DNA of 64,000 bases from an uncultured Methanobrevibacter sp. (GCF_902769175.1 NZ_CACXNW010000017.1:38136-102135), one strand, 5' to 3'; shown: positions 28,576 through 38,200, counted from the stretch's first letter. Made by a program: numbers and translations. Notes: generated from the letters alone by a model not told the origin.

Positions 28576-29946
28576 TTAACTGCTTCCACCAACCATAGCA
28601 TTCAATATTCTGGTATGTGGCCCACCATCTCTAACTGGTACACTCTGTCCACCTTTACCACAGAATCCAACACTAAGCTTAAAGTCGGAACCTATTGCAT
28701 CAACACATTTAAGTGTTTCAAGAATATTGCCTGATAATGAAACATCTCTGTAATGGTCTTTAAGTTCACCATTTTCAATCTTGTATGCTTCAGTTGCATT
28801 GAATTGGAAAATGCCCTTTCCTGTATCCACTTGACCTCCTCTTGAACCTTTGAGATAAATTCCATCCTTTATGTCTTCAATAAGCTCTTCGAAACTTAAG
28901 TCTCCTGGTTGAAGATAGGTGTTGCTCATTCTTACAATAGGTTGGTCGCTAATTGAAGATCTTGCATTTCCAGTTAAAGGAATTCCTAATTTTCCTGCAC
29001 TTTCTCTTGATGAGAGGAATGATACAAGCTCTCCATTTTTGACAAGCTGATTCTTTTGGGTTTTCACTCCCTCTGCATCATAAGGGTAATAGCCGAATCC
29101 ATCCTTATTGCTTGAGTCATCAAAGATGTTTACAATGTCAGAACCGATTTTCTTATTCATTTGATCATGCAATATTGAATCGTCCTGCAAGACCAAGTCT
29201 GCCTCTACAGCATGTCCTACTGCTTCATGAATGAATACTCCTGTGAGAAGGTTGTCTGCTACAATTGGGAAACGTCCGGAAGGAGCAGGTTTGGCATCTA
29301 ATAGTTCAGTTGCCTTTTCTCCGATTTTTCTTCCAAATGATTCTAAATCTGCATTCTTTATAATTTCGAAACCTTTCACTCCACCTAAGCTTCCGTGATT
29401 GAACTGCATTATTTTGCCATTTGATGCAACAGCATTTAATGACATTCTAACGTTTGAACTTTCTGTTATGATAGTGCTTCCTTCAGTGCTTACAAAAATG
29501 CTTTCGCTTTCTCCATCAGAATAGCCTACAGTTGTGCTTACAACTTTGCCAACATTGCTTGCATCGTTTGCTTCCTGAATAAGGGCTTTCTTATCTTCAA
29601 TGCTTACCTCACTTACAGGAATCTTTCTATCTGTCCTGACTTTGTCTTCTATGATTTCACATTCTGCAAGCTCAATGTCTCCAGTTAATGAGTTTGAAAT
29701 TTTAATGGCCTTTTCACTGATTTCCTCAAGTTTTGAAAAGTCATTTGTTGAGGCAAAACCCCATGCTCCATTGTTCAAGACCCTTATTCTTGCAACAGTG
29801 GAAAGACCTGTGTTGATTTCTTGAATTTGATTATCCTTCATGATTATGCCTGTATTGTTTCCTTTTCCAGCTCTAATGTCTGCATAATCAACTTTATCTT
29901 CAATTTTAGTTAATATTTTTTTAAATAAGTCTATATTTTCTTCCAT
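28576..29946 (-). CDS. tldD: TldD/PmbA family metalloprotease, TldD type
   Basis: 456 residues; AAGGAG precedes ATG 29946. The zinc motif HEAVGHAVEAD (HExxxH) lies at about residue 240, followed by GYYPYDAEGV and the C-terminal GGxGGQSVPVRDGGPHTRI region of TldD. In bacteria TldD works with TldE/PmbA to degrade unfolded peptides; the partner gene is not in this window. Upstream DNA is shared with the divergent pyrI promoter. Confidence 0.9.
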   Translation of the reverse strand: MEENIDLFKKILTKIEDKVDYADIRAGKGNNTGIIMKDNQIQEINTGLSTVARIRVLNNGAWGFASTNDFSKLEEISEKAIKISNSLTGDIELAECEIIEDKVRTDRKIPVSEVSIEDKKALIQEANDASNVGKVVSTTVGYSDGESESIFVSTEGSTIITESSNVRMSLNAVASNGKIMQFNHGSLGGVKGFEIIKNADLESFGRKIGEKATELLDAKPAPSGRFPIVADNLLTGVFIHEAVGHAVEADLVLQDDSILHDQMNKKIGSDIVNIFDDSSNKDGFGYYPYDAEGVKTQKNQLVKNGELVSFLSSRESAGKLGIPLTGNARSSISDQPIVRMSNTYLQPGDLSFEELIEDIKDGIYLKGSRGGQVDTGKGIFQFNATEAYKIENGELKDHYRDVSLSGNILETLKCVDAIGSDFKLSVGFCGKGGQSVPVRDGGPHTRILNAMVGGSS

Positions 29947-30132
29947 TTTAAGACTCCTTTTGGATTATATTTTTTTTAATAAAGTTTAATCATTATTAGT
30001 TTTATTGTTTTTAATAAATATAACTATTTATAAATATAGTATATTGAAAATATTATGGTCTTGAAATGAAGTTTTAACTTAGATATGAAGATAAAAAACT
30101 TGTTTTTTTAGTGGGTGTATTAATATAATAAA

Positions 30133-30145
30133 TTTTATATAAAAT
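30133..30145 (+). promoter_or_regulatory. pyrI TATA box, likely leaderless transcript
   Basis: TTTTATATAAAAT is centred about 27 bp before ATG 30165, so transcription should begin at or within a few bases of the start codon. No ribosome-binding site is visible, as expected for a leaderless mRNA. Confidence 0.5.
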
Positions 30146-30164
30146 TTAAAAGATATTATTATTC

Positions 30165-30623
30165 ATGACTAAACCAGAATTAAAAGTTAAGCCTATTGAA
30201 AATGGTACAGTGATTGACCATATTCCTGCAAACAAATCCCTTCAGGTATTGAAGATATTAGGTCTTCCAGAAGAGGGAATCAATGTAACCCTTGCTATGA
30301 ATGTTCATTCAAAATTAGGTTTTAAGGATATTTTAAAATTTGAAAACAGGGAAGTGGATCATGAGGAAATCGATAAGATTTCTTTAATTGCTCCTGATGC
30401 CACTATCAATATTATTAGGGATTTTGAAATAGTTTCAAAAAAGAAAGTTCAATTGGTAGAGGAATTAAAGGGTGTTGTAAAATGCACTAATCCTAAATGC
30501 ATTTCCAATACTGATGAACCTATTGAAAGCAAGTTTTATCTTGTTGAACATGACCCAATCACTCTCAGATGTCATTACTGTGAAAGGTTAGTTCAAGCTG
30601 ATGAGGTATCTAAGCAATTCTAA
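30165..30623 (+). CDS. pyrI: Aspartate carbamoyltransferase regulatory chain
   Basis: 152 residues. Binds nucleotide effectors and the PyrB catalytic chain in pyrimidine synthesis. The N-terminal effector domain ([20 protein letters not shown]) and the zinc domain with four cysteines (VKCTNPKC...LRCHYC) are intact. pyrB is not adjacent. Divergent from tldD. The start has no Shine-Dalgarno sequence (see the promoter entry). Confidence 0.95.
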   Translation: MTKPELKVKPIENGTVIDHIPANKSLQVLKILGLPEEGINVTLAMNVHSKLGFKDILKFENREVDHEEIDKISLIAPDATINIIRDFEIVSKKKVQLVEELKGVVKCTNPKCISNTDEPIESKFYLVEHDPITLRCHYCERLVQADEVSKQF

Positions 30624-30692
30624 TGGCTTTATTTTTAATTAATTAAATTCAATACTTTTCAATTTTTTTATTCAATTTTTAGGTGTGAACTT

Positions 30693-31121
30693 ATGTGGGA
30701 AATGCTTTGGCCATTTTTAGTTGTAGTGATTTCAAGTACCTTTTATAACATCTGCGCTAAGTCTACACCTTCAAATGTCAATGCCTTTGGTGCATTGATG
30801 ATTACTTATTTTACTGCAACTTTGCTAACTGGAATTATTTTCTTAGCTATTGTAAAGCCTGAAAATGCAGTTGCTGAACTTTCAAAAATAAATTGGACTT
30901 CATTTCTTTTTGCAGTAGCTATTGTTGGCTTGGAAGTAGGTTATATCTTTATGTATCGTGCTGGTTGGAATGTCAGTTCAGGTCCATTAATTGCTAATAT
31001 ATGTATAGCTATTTCATTAATATTCGTTGGAGCAATATTATTTAGCGAGAATATCTCTATAAAACAAGTTTTAGGGATTTTTGTTTGTATTATTGGTTTA
31101 GTTTTAATTAATATTGGTTAA
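30693..31121 (+). CDS. EamA/DMT-type small membrane protein
   Basis: 142 residues; AGGTG precedes ATG 30693. Four predicted membrane segments (LWPFLVVVISSTFYNIC, ITYFTATLLTGIIFLAI, FLFAVAIVGLEVGYIFMYRA, LIANICIAISLIFVGAILF plus a last GIFVCIIGLVLI), i.e. one half of a usual ten-segment DMT transporter. Half-size members work as dimers. Substrate unknown. May be co-transcribed with pyrI, 69 bp upstream. Confidence 0.75.
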   Translation: MWEMLWPFLVVVISSTFYNICAKSTPSNVNAFGALMITYFTATLLTGIIFLAIVKPENAVAELSKINWTSFLFAVAIVGLEVGYIFMYRAGWNVSSGPLIANICIAISLIFVGAILFSENISIKQVLGIFVCIIGLVLINIG

Positions 31122-31257
31122 ACATAACTTTTTTTTTAAATTATTAATTTTAATTATTTTTATTTAATTTTTTAGCTATTTTTTTAAAATGAGACTATTT
31201 TTTAATTTTTTACAAAGTTATTTTTTCAAATGAGAATATTATAATTTTTAAAAAAAA

Positions 31258-31355
31258 GAGGCTGTAAAATTTTATAGGCTTATTTAAATTTTATTAGATT
31301 TTTTTAAAATTAAAAATCAAGATTATTATTTTAAGATAAACTTTTTTACAAACTC
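31258..31355. repeat. Dispersed inverted-repeat element, copy 2 (98 bp)
   Basis: Shares GTAAAATTTTATAGGCTTAT at the left and AAACTTTTTTACAAACTC at the right end with the copy at 20797-20892, with a diverged AT-rich middle. Again between two convergent genes. Confidence 0.7.
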
Positions 31356-31381
31356 AAAAAAAAAAAGAAAAATTAAAGAAC

Positions 31382-32626
31382 TTAAAAAACCTCTTCAATT
31401 AAATGATTAGCAAGTCTTTCTGCTAATGCTAAAATTAATAATATTGGTGGTTTTCCAGGGGATACTGGTATGACACTTGCATCTCCTACATAGAGTCCAT
31501 CAATCTGAGTCTTTAAGTTTTTATCAACTACTTCTCCAATTGCTGCTGTTCCTCCTGGATGAGCACCTCTAAATACTGTTGAAGTCATGGTTGTTGCATC
31601 GACTCCTGCCTTTTCAAGTATTGATCCTGCAGCAGCTGCTCCTTGAGCTAGTCTTCTGATATCATCAATGGTGTTAAATTTCTTAACATTTCCATCAATG
31701 TCAACAGAACCTACCATATCATCCTGAACTTTAACCATTATGCTTAAGATATCCTTATCTTCAACATCTGGATTGGATTCCTTAATGTATTTAGCAATAA
31801 ATGATGAAAAGTGAGGTGCTAAAATATATTCTTTGCCAACAGCAAGTCCATTCATTTGAACTTCAGTATTGTAGTTAATGTCTTTCAAATAGCCTCCTAC
31901 AGATACGAATGGGTCAAAGAATAATTTATTTCCTGCATCAGTTCCAGTTTTTTGTAAGATGACTGCTGAATCAATTGCTCCTGCTGCTAAGATTACTAAA
32001 TCTGTTTTTATGGTTTTGGTTTCTCCATCCTGTACATATTCTACAGCTGAAACTTTTTTATCTTCAGTCAATATTTTTTGGACTTCAGCATTTTCTATTA
32101 ACTCTGCACCATTTTCAATTGCAATATCTATAAAGTCTTTTCCACTCCATTTTGCATTACGAGGACAACCGAATGAACATTTACCACATGGCTTGCAGTC
32201 TTCATCTCTAATGAATTTAGGCATTCTGATTACATCAAATCCACATTCACGTGCTGCATCCAAGAATTTTTGTGTTCCTTCGCCAATATGTTCATCATCC
32301 ATTTGGTGAATTCCAGTCAATTCTTCTATTGTTTCATATTCTTTGCTAAGGTCGATTCCAAGTTCTTCTCTAAATTCATCTTCAAGAACCCTTACTCCAT
32401 TACCTGCAGCAACTATTGTGGATCCTCCAACACATGTGGTTTTCAATAAGTCTAAACTGTTTTCGTTTTCAAATCTTTTATCATAGTATTTCATGTCATA
32501 TGTGCCATATGCATCTTTACTATGCATATACGGACCTCTTTCTATTATGGTAACTGGTATATTAGCTTTTGCAAGTTTCATAGCTATTATTGCTCCTCCA
32601 GCACCGGTTCCGATAACTATAACCAT
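31382..32626 (-). CDS. GMC-type FAD-dependent oxidoreductase with Cys-rich motif
   Basis: 414 residues; GGAGAT precedes ATG 32626. N-terminal FAD motif VIGTGAGGAIIAMKLA, then TCVGGSTIVAAGNG, and the GMC C-terminal block GAHPGGTAAIG...VGDASVIPVSPGKPPI. Residues about 145-160 carry CKPCGKCSFGC, a four-cysteine motif recalling Fe-S proteins and absent from classical GMC alcohol oxidases, so an Fe-S-assisted dehydrogenase acting with ferredoxin is plausible. Substrate unknown. Confidence 0.85.
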   Translation of the reverse strand: MVIVIGTGAGGAIIAMKLAKANIPVTIIERGPYMHSKDAYGTYDMKYYDKRFENENSLDLLKTTCVGGSTIVAAGNGVRVLEDEFREELGIDLSKEYETIEELTGIHQMDDEHIGEGTQKFLDAARECGFDVIRMPKFIRDEDCKPCGKCSFGCPRNAKWSGKDFIDIAIENGAELIENAEVQKILTEDKKVSAVEYVQDGETKTIKTDLVILAAGAIDSAVILQKTGTDAGNKLFFDPFVSVGGYLKDINYNTEVQMNGLAVGKEYILAPHFSSFIAKYIKESNPDVEDKDILSIMVKVQDDMVGSVDIDGNVKKFNTIDDIRRLAQGAAAAGSILEKAGVDATTMTSTVFRGAHPGGTAAIGEVVDKNLKTQIDGLYVGDASVIPVSPGKPPILLILALAERLANHLIEEVF

Positions 32627-32811
32627 TTTTTATCTCCATTTTTTTATTCAAATTTTTTAAAAAGATAATAATTAATTATGTTTTTGCTAATTAATTACTT
32701 TTCTTATAATAATATAGATTTTTATTATATAAATACTTAACAATTGTTATATTTTTATTTAGTTCTATATAATTTCCATTTAATCATTTATAAAAAAAAT
32801 AAAAATAGTAA

Positions 32812-32841
32812 AGAATAGGTAACTTAAAAGTTACTTATTCT
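32812..32841 (-). terminator. Strong hairpin terminator after secD
   Basis: AGAATAGGTAACTT and AAGTTACTTATTCT pair over 14 bp with one mismatch/wobble and a 2-nt loop. On the minus strand it is followed by a T-rich run, as expected for termination after secFD. Confidence 0.75.
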
Positions 32842-32935
32842 AGTCTTAAGAAATTTCAATTAATATTAAAAGTTACTTATTCTAGTCTTAAGAAATTTCA
32901 ATTAATTTTAAAAGTTTCTTTTTCTAGTCTTAAGA
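32841..32935. repeat. Tandem repeat of the secD 3' end (42-bp unit)
   Basis: TAGTCTTAAGAAA recurs at 32841, 32883 and 32925. The 32925 copy contains the secD stop codon, so the two others are downstream duplicates of the gene tail. Confidence 0.8.
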
Positions 32936-34153
32936 AACAAAAATTTCAATAAATTTAGCATAAGCTGGTCTTGTGATGAATACACCAATTAATACCCCTA
33001 TGATTGTGGTAAATGCGAAACCTGCGATTGTACCAATACCACTACTTCCTCTTACAAATCCAACATAAGCGAGAGGTAACATAGCAGCGATTAAAGTACC
33101 TGCAGATGCGAAGATAATGAACAATGCATTTTTAACATTCATTTGGGTTCTGGTTCTTCTATGTCTTGTGGTTTCATCATCGTGGTGCAATACCTCATCC
33201 GTAATAATGATCTGGTCGTCTACCCCAGTACCTACAGATGCAATTAAACCAGCAATTGCTGCAAGGTCAATATTCCAATGGATAATTGAAGCAACACCTA
33301 AAATAATGATTATCTCAGAAATTGTTGTAATCAAAATTGGAATTGCCAAGAATGCTCTTCTGTATCTGATGTATACAACTAAGGAAATACCTAATATTGC
33401 AAGCAATCCAGCAATCAATGCACCTGTTGAGAATTGTTGACCTAATTCTGGGGAAACAGTGTTTGAACCAATGGTGTGGATTTTTACAGGTAATGAACCG
33501 GTTTTCAATACAGTGAAAACAGTATTGGATTCAGATTTTGCAGTTTCCACATCATCTGCACCACCAGTAACTTCAACTTCAGTTACAGGTTCTCCACTTG
33601 CAAGTTCATCAGACAATGCTGGAGGGTGGTCATCAATCTGCTTTCCGTCAAGGTACATGATTACTTCATGTCCACCTTTTCCTTTAGCTAAGTCTGCGAA
33701 TTTTTTAGCACCTTCAGTTGTTAATGTAAATGGCACATGCCATTCTCCAGAATCTCCTACGATTGGAGATTGAACAGTAGCTACATCACTACCTACAAGA
33801 ACGGTTTTGTTATCTATCTTAGCTTCAAAAATACCTGGATTTCCAATCAGCCGTTCTACTTCTTCGGGGCTCTTTCCAGCCATCTCCACAATAACCATTT
33901 GGTCTCCACTTGATCTGACTTTTACGTCACTTACACCATATAAGTTAAGCCTTTTATCTAAAACAGATGTTACGACTTTCATTGTAGTGTCGTTAACTGG
34001 ATGTTCCAATTGCAATTGAATTGAAGATCCACCCTTTAAGTCAAGACCTTGTTCTACACCAAGTACGCTAATGCTTAAAATACTTATTATAAGGAATACC
34101 AAGAGGATAATTACTTGTCTATCTCTGAAAAATTTAGATAAATCGCTTGCCAT
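32930..34153 (-). CDS. secD: Protein-export membrane protein SecD
   Basis: 407 residues; GAGGCGAG precedes ATG 34153. First membrane segment (IILLVFLIISILSISVLG), the signature GLDLKGGSSIQL, a large external domain (residues about 40-235) and five more segments including GLIASVGTGVDDQIIITDE. With SecF it uses the ion gradient to assist late translocation through SecYE. Two bases separate it from secF, so the pair is an operon in the archaeal order secF-secD. Shorter than bacterial SecD, as usual in archaea. Confidence 0.95.
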   Translation of the reverse strand: MASDLSKFFRDRQVIILLVFLIISILSISVLGVEQGLDLKGGSSIQLQLEHPVNDTTMKVVTSVLDKRLNLYGVSDVKVRSSGDQMVIVEMAGKSPEEVERLIGNPGIFEAKIDNKTVLVGSDVATVQSPIVGDSGEWHVPFTLTTEGAKKFADLAKGKGGHEVIMYLDGKQIDDHPPALSDELASGEPVTEVEVTGGADDVETAKSESNTVFTVLKTGSLPVKIHTIGSNTVSPELGQQFSTGALIAGLLAILGISLVVYIRYRRAFLAIPILITTISEIIIILGVASIIHWNIDLAAIAGLIASVGTGVDDQIIITDEVLHHDDETTRHRRTRTQMNVKNALFIIFASAGTLIAAMLPLAYVGFVRGSSGIGTIAGFAFTTIIGVLIGVFITRPAYAKFIEIFVS

Positions 34154-34155
34154 AA

Positions 34156-35301
34156 TTACTCGCCTCCTTTTCCTTTTTGCTTTTTAGCTTGACGTTTGTT
34201 ACCTTTTTTAGTGGTTTTTTGTTTTTTAGGCTTTTTAGCAGAAGGTTCTTCTTTTTCTAGATTGTCTATTTTTTCTAGTTCTTCTTCGATTTTAGACATT
34301 ATTTCATCGTCTTCAACTTCAATTTTCTTCTTTAATTTGTCTGCAAATCCGAATTTGGATTTTTTCTCTGAAGTCTCTTCTTTTGAAGGTTCAGATTTTT
34401 TATCAGCTTTTGTTGAAGTTGCTGATGTAGTTGATGGGCTTATATTGTATTTTTCTTGCTTTTTAGATTGTCTCCAATCGATATAAGTTTTAAGAATTCC
34501 TAAGTTCATCAACCAAGTTGAAAGAATGTCCCCAATTAAACCGATTACTAGAACTGCAGAAATATTACTTAATGTAGTTGCTTCAGGCATGATGATTATA
34601 GTTACTAAATATAATATTCCCATTGCAGCTATTGCAGCAAAGGACATGGTTAAACCAGTATACATAGCATTTTTAGCCCTTTGTTCTACAGTTCCTTCCC
34701 TTCTTTTCAAAAGTCTAGTGGTAAGCAGAATATCTGTGTCCACACTGTACCCAATAAGCATTAATAATGCACCTACAGATGCTATTGACAGCGGAATCTT
34801 CAATAGTGACATTCCACCAAGTGCAATGAGTATATCACACAATGCTGCCAATATGATTGCAATAGATGGGACAGGTTCTCTAAATACAATAAATACTGTT
34901 ACTGCCATAAACAGGAATGCAAAAATCATAGCCACATAGATTTGGCCCATTGCTTCTTCACTTAAGACAGGACCGATTTCATTATAACTGATTACCTTGG
35001 CCTTTCCACTTATGGCATTCGTAAATGTACTTGAATTAACATTATTTTCTAGTTCCACAGTAACCTTTTTGTTTCCATTATTTGTCACTTTTATGTTGTT
35101 TGTGTTTAATTTGGAGTCAAGGGTTTGCTCTAATTCAGTAGGAGTTACAGATCCTAAGAGCTGTAGTTCTGCTTGAGAACCTCCTTTTAGGTCAACACCT
35201 TGTTCTAGTCCATTAAACGCAACAAGACATAATGATAAAAGTGCAAGAATAATTGGAATTGCAATTAAGATTTTGTGGTTTTCCATCATCTTCTCTAACA
35301 T
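34156..35301 (-). CDS. secF: Protein-export membrane protein SecF with long basic cytoplasmic tail
   Basis: 381 residues. Residues 1 to about 275 are SecF: first segment ILIAIPIILALLSLCLVAF, GVDLKGGSQAEL, a short external loop and five further segments with GYSVDTDILLTTRLLKR. About 105 residues follow (276-381): an acidic helical part (EDDEIMSKIEEELEKIDNL) and a lysine-rich end (KKPKKQKTTKKGNKRQAKK). Archaeal SecF usually ends soon after the last segment. The tail would face the cytoplasm and could bind ribosomes or nucleic acid, as such tails do in Oxa1/YidC proteins; this is inference. The start may instead be ATG 35289 or 35286. Confidence 0.93.
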   Translation of the reverse strand: MLEKMMENHKILIAIPIILALLSLCLVAFNGLEQGVDLKGGSQAELQLLGSVTPTELEQTLDSKLNTNNIKVTNNGNKKVTVELENNVNSSTFTNAISGKAKVISYNEIGPVLSEEAMGQIYVAMIFAFLFMAVTVFIVFREPVPSIAIILAALCDILIALGGMSLLKIPLSIASVGALLMLIGYSVDTDILLTTRLLKRREGTVEQRAKNAMYTGLTMSFAAIAAMGILYLVTIIIMPEATTLSNISAVLVIGLIGDILSTWLMNLGILKTYIDWRQSKKQEKYNISPSTTSATSTKADKKSEPSKEETSEKKSKFGFADKLKKKIEVEDDEIMSKIEEELEKIDNLEKEEPSAKKPKKQKTTKKGNKRQAKKQKGKGGE

Positions 35302-35469
35302 TTTTCTTTTGCACCTATAAACAATTGTTTTAATTCAGTAGTAATTATTATATAAATTTAATTATTATATAAAAAATATACATTAATAAATATCTTATTT
35401 ATGTATTAAATAGTTTCCTTTAATTTCATGAAAAATTAGTTTATTTTTTGAAGATGGTACTGTTTTTTA

Positions 35470-35697
35470 AAAAATTAGTTTATTAAAATTAGAAAAGATA
35501 AATTTGATAAAATTTATTTTAAAATTATATGCAATACCTTATTTTAATTTGTAAAAATTTGTTTATTAAATTTAGAAAAGATAAATTTGATAAATTTTAT
35601 TTTAAAATTATATTTAATATCTTATTTTAATTTGTAAAAATTTGTTTATTAAATTTAGAAAAGATAAATTTGATAAAATTTATTTTAAAAAAAGAAA
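35470..35697. repeat. Tandem repeat, 83-bp unit, 2.7 copies
   Basis: Unit with AGAAAAGATAAATTTGATAAA at 35491, 35574 and 35657, and a CTTATTTTAATTTGTAAAAA connector. Ends at the flavodoxin stop codon. No gene in 35302-35708; the right part of that gap includes the secF promoter. Confidence 0.85.
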
Positions 35698-35708
35698 AAA
35701 GAATAGAT

Positions 35709-36197
35709 TTAGTATAATTCTAAATCTAATGATTTGAATAGTCTTTCAGTATCTTTTTGTAGTTTAGCATCATTCTTGTCTTTGGTTTTAACATTGAATT
35801 GTTGAACTACTCTTGCCCCTCTTGCTCTTACTTTCATTTCCATTTTTTCTAAAGCTGATTCTCCATCAGAATTGGTTGATGTAGTGAATAGGACAATATC
35901 CTTTCCACGTAAGTCTACGCTGTCGATTAAGGTAATGATTGCAGGAGTAGGATTATTTATCCAAGTAGGTGTACCGATATAAACTGTATCATATTCTTCA
36001 AGGTCAAGAGTAGGAGGATAAATTTCTGTTTTGCTTTCTCTAAACGCATCAATGCTGGAACCAAATAAGTTTCTGAATCCGCCACGTTTTTTCATATCTC
36101 TAATTTGACAGATATCACATCTTAAATTAAGTGCTAAAGTTTCCGCTACTACTTTAGTCTTTCCTCCATCTGAATAGTATAAAATTATTCTTTCCAT
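35709..36197 (-). CDS. Flavodoxin
   Basis: 162 residues (start ATG 36197 or 36200, AAGGCGAT upstream). Flavodoxin fold with phosphate-binding loop YYSDGGKTKVVAETLA, IGTPTWINNPTPAIITLID and LFTTSTNSDGESAL. Likely an FMN electron carrier replacing ferredoxin. The GGK in the loop departs from the usual TGNT, as in several archaeal flavodoxin-like proteins. Confidence 0.82.
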   Translation of the reverse strand: MERIILYYSDGGKTKVVAETLALNLRCDICQIRDMKKRGGFRNLFGSSIDAFRESKTEIYPPTLDLEEYDTVYIGTPTWINNPTPAIITLIDSVDLRGKDIVLFTTSTNSDGESALEKMEMKVRARGARVVQQFNVKTKDKNDAKLQKDTERLFKSLDLELY

Positions 36198-36288
36198 CAT
36201 ATCGCCTTGAATTATTTTATTAAAAAGTATCTATTTAAAATTTTCTATAGTATACCTATTTAAGCACACATAATTTTTATAATGAATA

Positions 36289-37305
36289 TTATGGGTGCAT
36301 TCCAAAGAAGTCTAAACCTGCCTTTTCATCAAATCCACACATGATGTTCATATTGTGAACCGCTTGACCAGATGCTCCTTTAACTAAATTGTCAATAGCT
36401 GAAATAATAACCAATCTTCCGGTTTCATCTATTTCAAAGCATCCGATTTGAGCATAATTGGATCCTCTTACACTGCTTAAGCGAGGATTTTCTCCATCTT
36501 CCAATATTTGGATGAATGGCTCTCCTTTATAGGTTTCCTTATATATGTTCAATACATCTTCGCTTGTAATGTCTGCATCATCAACTAAGAAGCAATGGTT
36601 AGTGGTTAGGATTCCTCTAATCACTGGTACTAAATGAGGGGTGAAGGAAACTTTGACATCTGAAAATGCACCAAGTTCCTGTTGAATCTCAGGCATATGT
36701 CTATGTTGGGTTACCTTATAAGGATTGACATTGTCCCCAATGTTTGGATAATGGGTTGATACAGTTGGATTAACTCCAGCACCGCTTACTCCAGTTTTTG
36801 AATCAAAAATCATTCTATCTGCAAGTTTTGCTTTTGATAATGGATATCCTGAAAGGATAGCTCCAGTTACAAAGCATCCTGGGTTTGCAAGCAAGTTTGT
36901 CTTTTTGATTTCCTCTCTGTGAATTTCTGGAAGTCCAAAGACTCCTTTTAAATCTGAAGTGTGTTCTAATCCATACCATTTTTCATATACTTCAATATCA
37001 TTGAATCTGTAATCTCCACTTAAGTCAATTACCTTTGCTCCAGTTTCAATCAAGTCTGGAACTATTTTCATTGAAGCTCCATGTGGAGTTGCTGTAAATA
37101 TGATGTCTGCATCCAATTCACTTGGATTTTTGTTTCTAAATACCAAATCGATTCCTCTTATATGTGGGTGAATCTTATGAACAGGAGTTCCTTCAAATTG
37201 TCTTGATGTTATCTCTGCTATTTCAACTTCTGGGTGAGCAGAGAGAAGTCTGATTAATTCTCCACCAGTATATCCACTTCCACCTACAATTGCTACATTT
37301 ACCAT
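36289..37305 (-). CDS. argC: N-acetyl-gamma-glutamyl-phosphate reductase
   Basis: 338 residues; AAGGTG precedes ATG 37305. Third step of arginine synthesis. Rossmann motif [18 protein letters not shown], catalytic Cys in NPGCFVTG (about 142), SGAGVNPT and HRHMPEI. Full length. Upstream on the same strand are ribL and hisA, with gaps of 139 bp and more, so probably separate units. Confidence 0.95.
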   Translation of the reverse strand: MVNVAIVGGSGYTGGELIRLLSAHPEVEIAEITSRQFEGTPVHKIHPHIRGIDLVFRNKNPSELDADIIFTATPHGASMKIVPDLIETGAKVIDLSGDYRFNDIEVYEKWYGLEHTSDLKGVFGLPEIHREEIKKTNLLANPGCFVTGAILSGYPLSKAKLADRMIFDSKTGVSGAGVNPTVSTHYPNIGDNVNPYKVTQHRHMPEIQQELGAFSDVKVSFTPHLVPVIRGILTTNHCFLVDDADITSEDVLNIYKETYKGEPFIQILEDGENPRLSSVRGSNYAQIGCFEIDETGRLVIISAIDNLVKGASGQAVHNMNIMCGFDEKAGLDFFGMHP

Positions 37306-37345
37306 TTTAACACCTTTTTATCTCGTTTATTTAATAATTATTATA

Positions 37346-37368
37346 TTTTTTTTTTTTTTTTTTTTTTT
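37346..37368. repeat. Homopolymer T tract (23 T)
   Basis: 23 consecutive T on the plus strand, just upstream of argC. A second such tract (22 T) is at 39515-39536 and a 17-A tract at 40361-40377. Confidence 0.9.
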
Positions 37369-37444
37369 AATTGATTTATTATCTTAAATAATCATTCCGC
37401 ATTGATTAGATTTGTGCAATTTATTTTTTTTTAAATTTTTAATT

Positions 37445-37915
37445 TTATTCGTCATTGATTACATTTGTGCAATCCAAGTTTTTCTCTTCCAATTCAGAGT
37501 GCTTGATTCTATTGATTATCTTACAGGTACTGTCGAGTTCTCCTCTTCTGTAATCTTTAACTCTTTTAGCTACAGCTTTGATTCCTCTTTTATCTAACTG
37601 TTCCTGAAGCTTTGCAATATCATGATTTTGATCTGAACCGATAGCTATGATGTCAGGCTGTATTTCCTCTACAATCTTAAACATATCTCCATCATAACCA
37701 ATATAAGCTTCATCAACGGGCTTTAGATATTTAATCATTTCTAATCTTTGATTTTCATCAATAACAGGGATTCTCTTTTTCTTTTTAACAGTTGAATCTC
37801 TTGCTATTACAACTACAAGGACGGCATCTTCTCCACCTAATTCCTTTGCCTTTTCAAGATACAATCCGTGTCCTGGATGCAATAGATCGAATGCTCCTGT
37901 TGCCATTACTTTCAT
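37445..37915 (-). CDS. ribL: Archaeal FAD synthetase (RibL type)
   Basis: 156 residues; GGAGA precedes ATG 37915. Nucleotidyltransferase with HxGH motif in GAFDLLHPGHGLYLEKA and the family's KKKKRIPVIDENQRLEMI segment; Cys in ELDSTCKIINRI near the C-terminus as in RibL. Joins FMN and CTP/ATP-derived nucleotide to make FAD. The archaeal enzyme is unrelated to bacterial RibF fusions. Confidence 0.9.
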   Translation of the reverse strand: MKVMATGAFDLLHPGHGLYLEKAKELGGEDAVLVVVIARDSTVKKKKRIPVIDENQRLEMIKYLKPVDEAYIGYDGDMFKIVEEIQPDIIAIGSDQNHDIAKLQEQLDKRGIKAVAKRVKDYRRGELDSTCKIINRIKHSELEEKNLDCTNVINDE

Positions 37916-37990
37916 ATTTCAATTCTCCATTCTATAATAAAATATATGATTATAATTTTTTTATTTTTTATAAATAATCAGGTTTTTCTA

Positions 37991-38185
37991 ATGTTTCTTT
38001 AGACTTATTTAGTTATTTAATCTTTTTTTAATGTGTCTTTAGACTTATTTAGTTATTTAATCTTTTTTTAATGTGTCTTTAGACTTATTTAGTTATTTAA
38101 TCTTTTTTTAATGTGTCTTTAGTTTTATTTAGTTAATCTGATTTTTTTAATGTGTCTTTAGTTTTATTTAGTTAATCGGATCTTT
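37991..38185. repeat. Tandem repeat, 40-bp unit, 5 copies
   Basis: ATGTGTCTTTAGACTTATTT AGTTATTTAATCTTTTTTTA units at 37991, 38031, 38071, 38111 and 38150, ending at the hisA stop codon. Confidence 0.9.
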
Positions 38186-38200
38186 CTAAATTTTTAAGAT

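Noticed and set aside
32738..32747. AACAATTGTT palindrome near the GMC promoter, also in the secF leader (about 35319)
   Set aside because: A short palindrome in DNA this AT-rich is expected by chance; two occurrences are not enough to call an operator.
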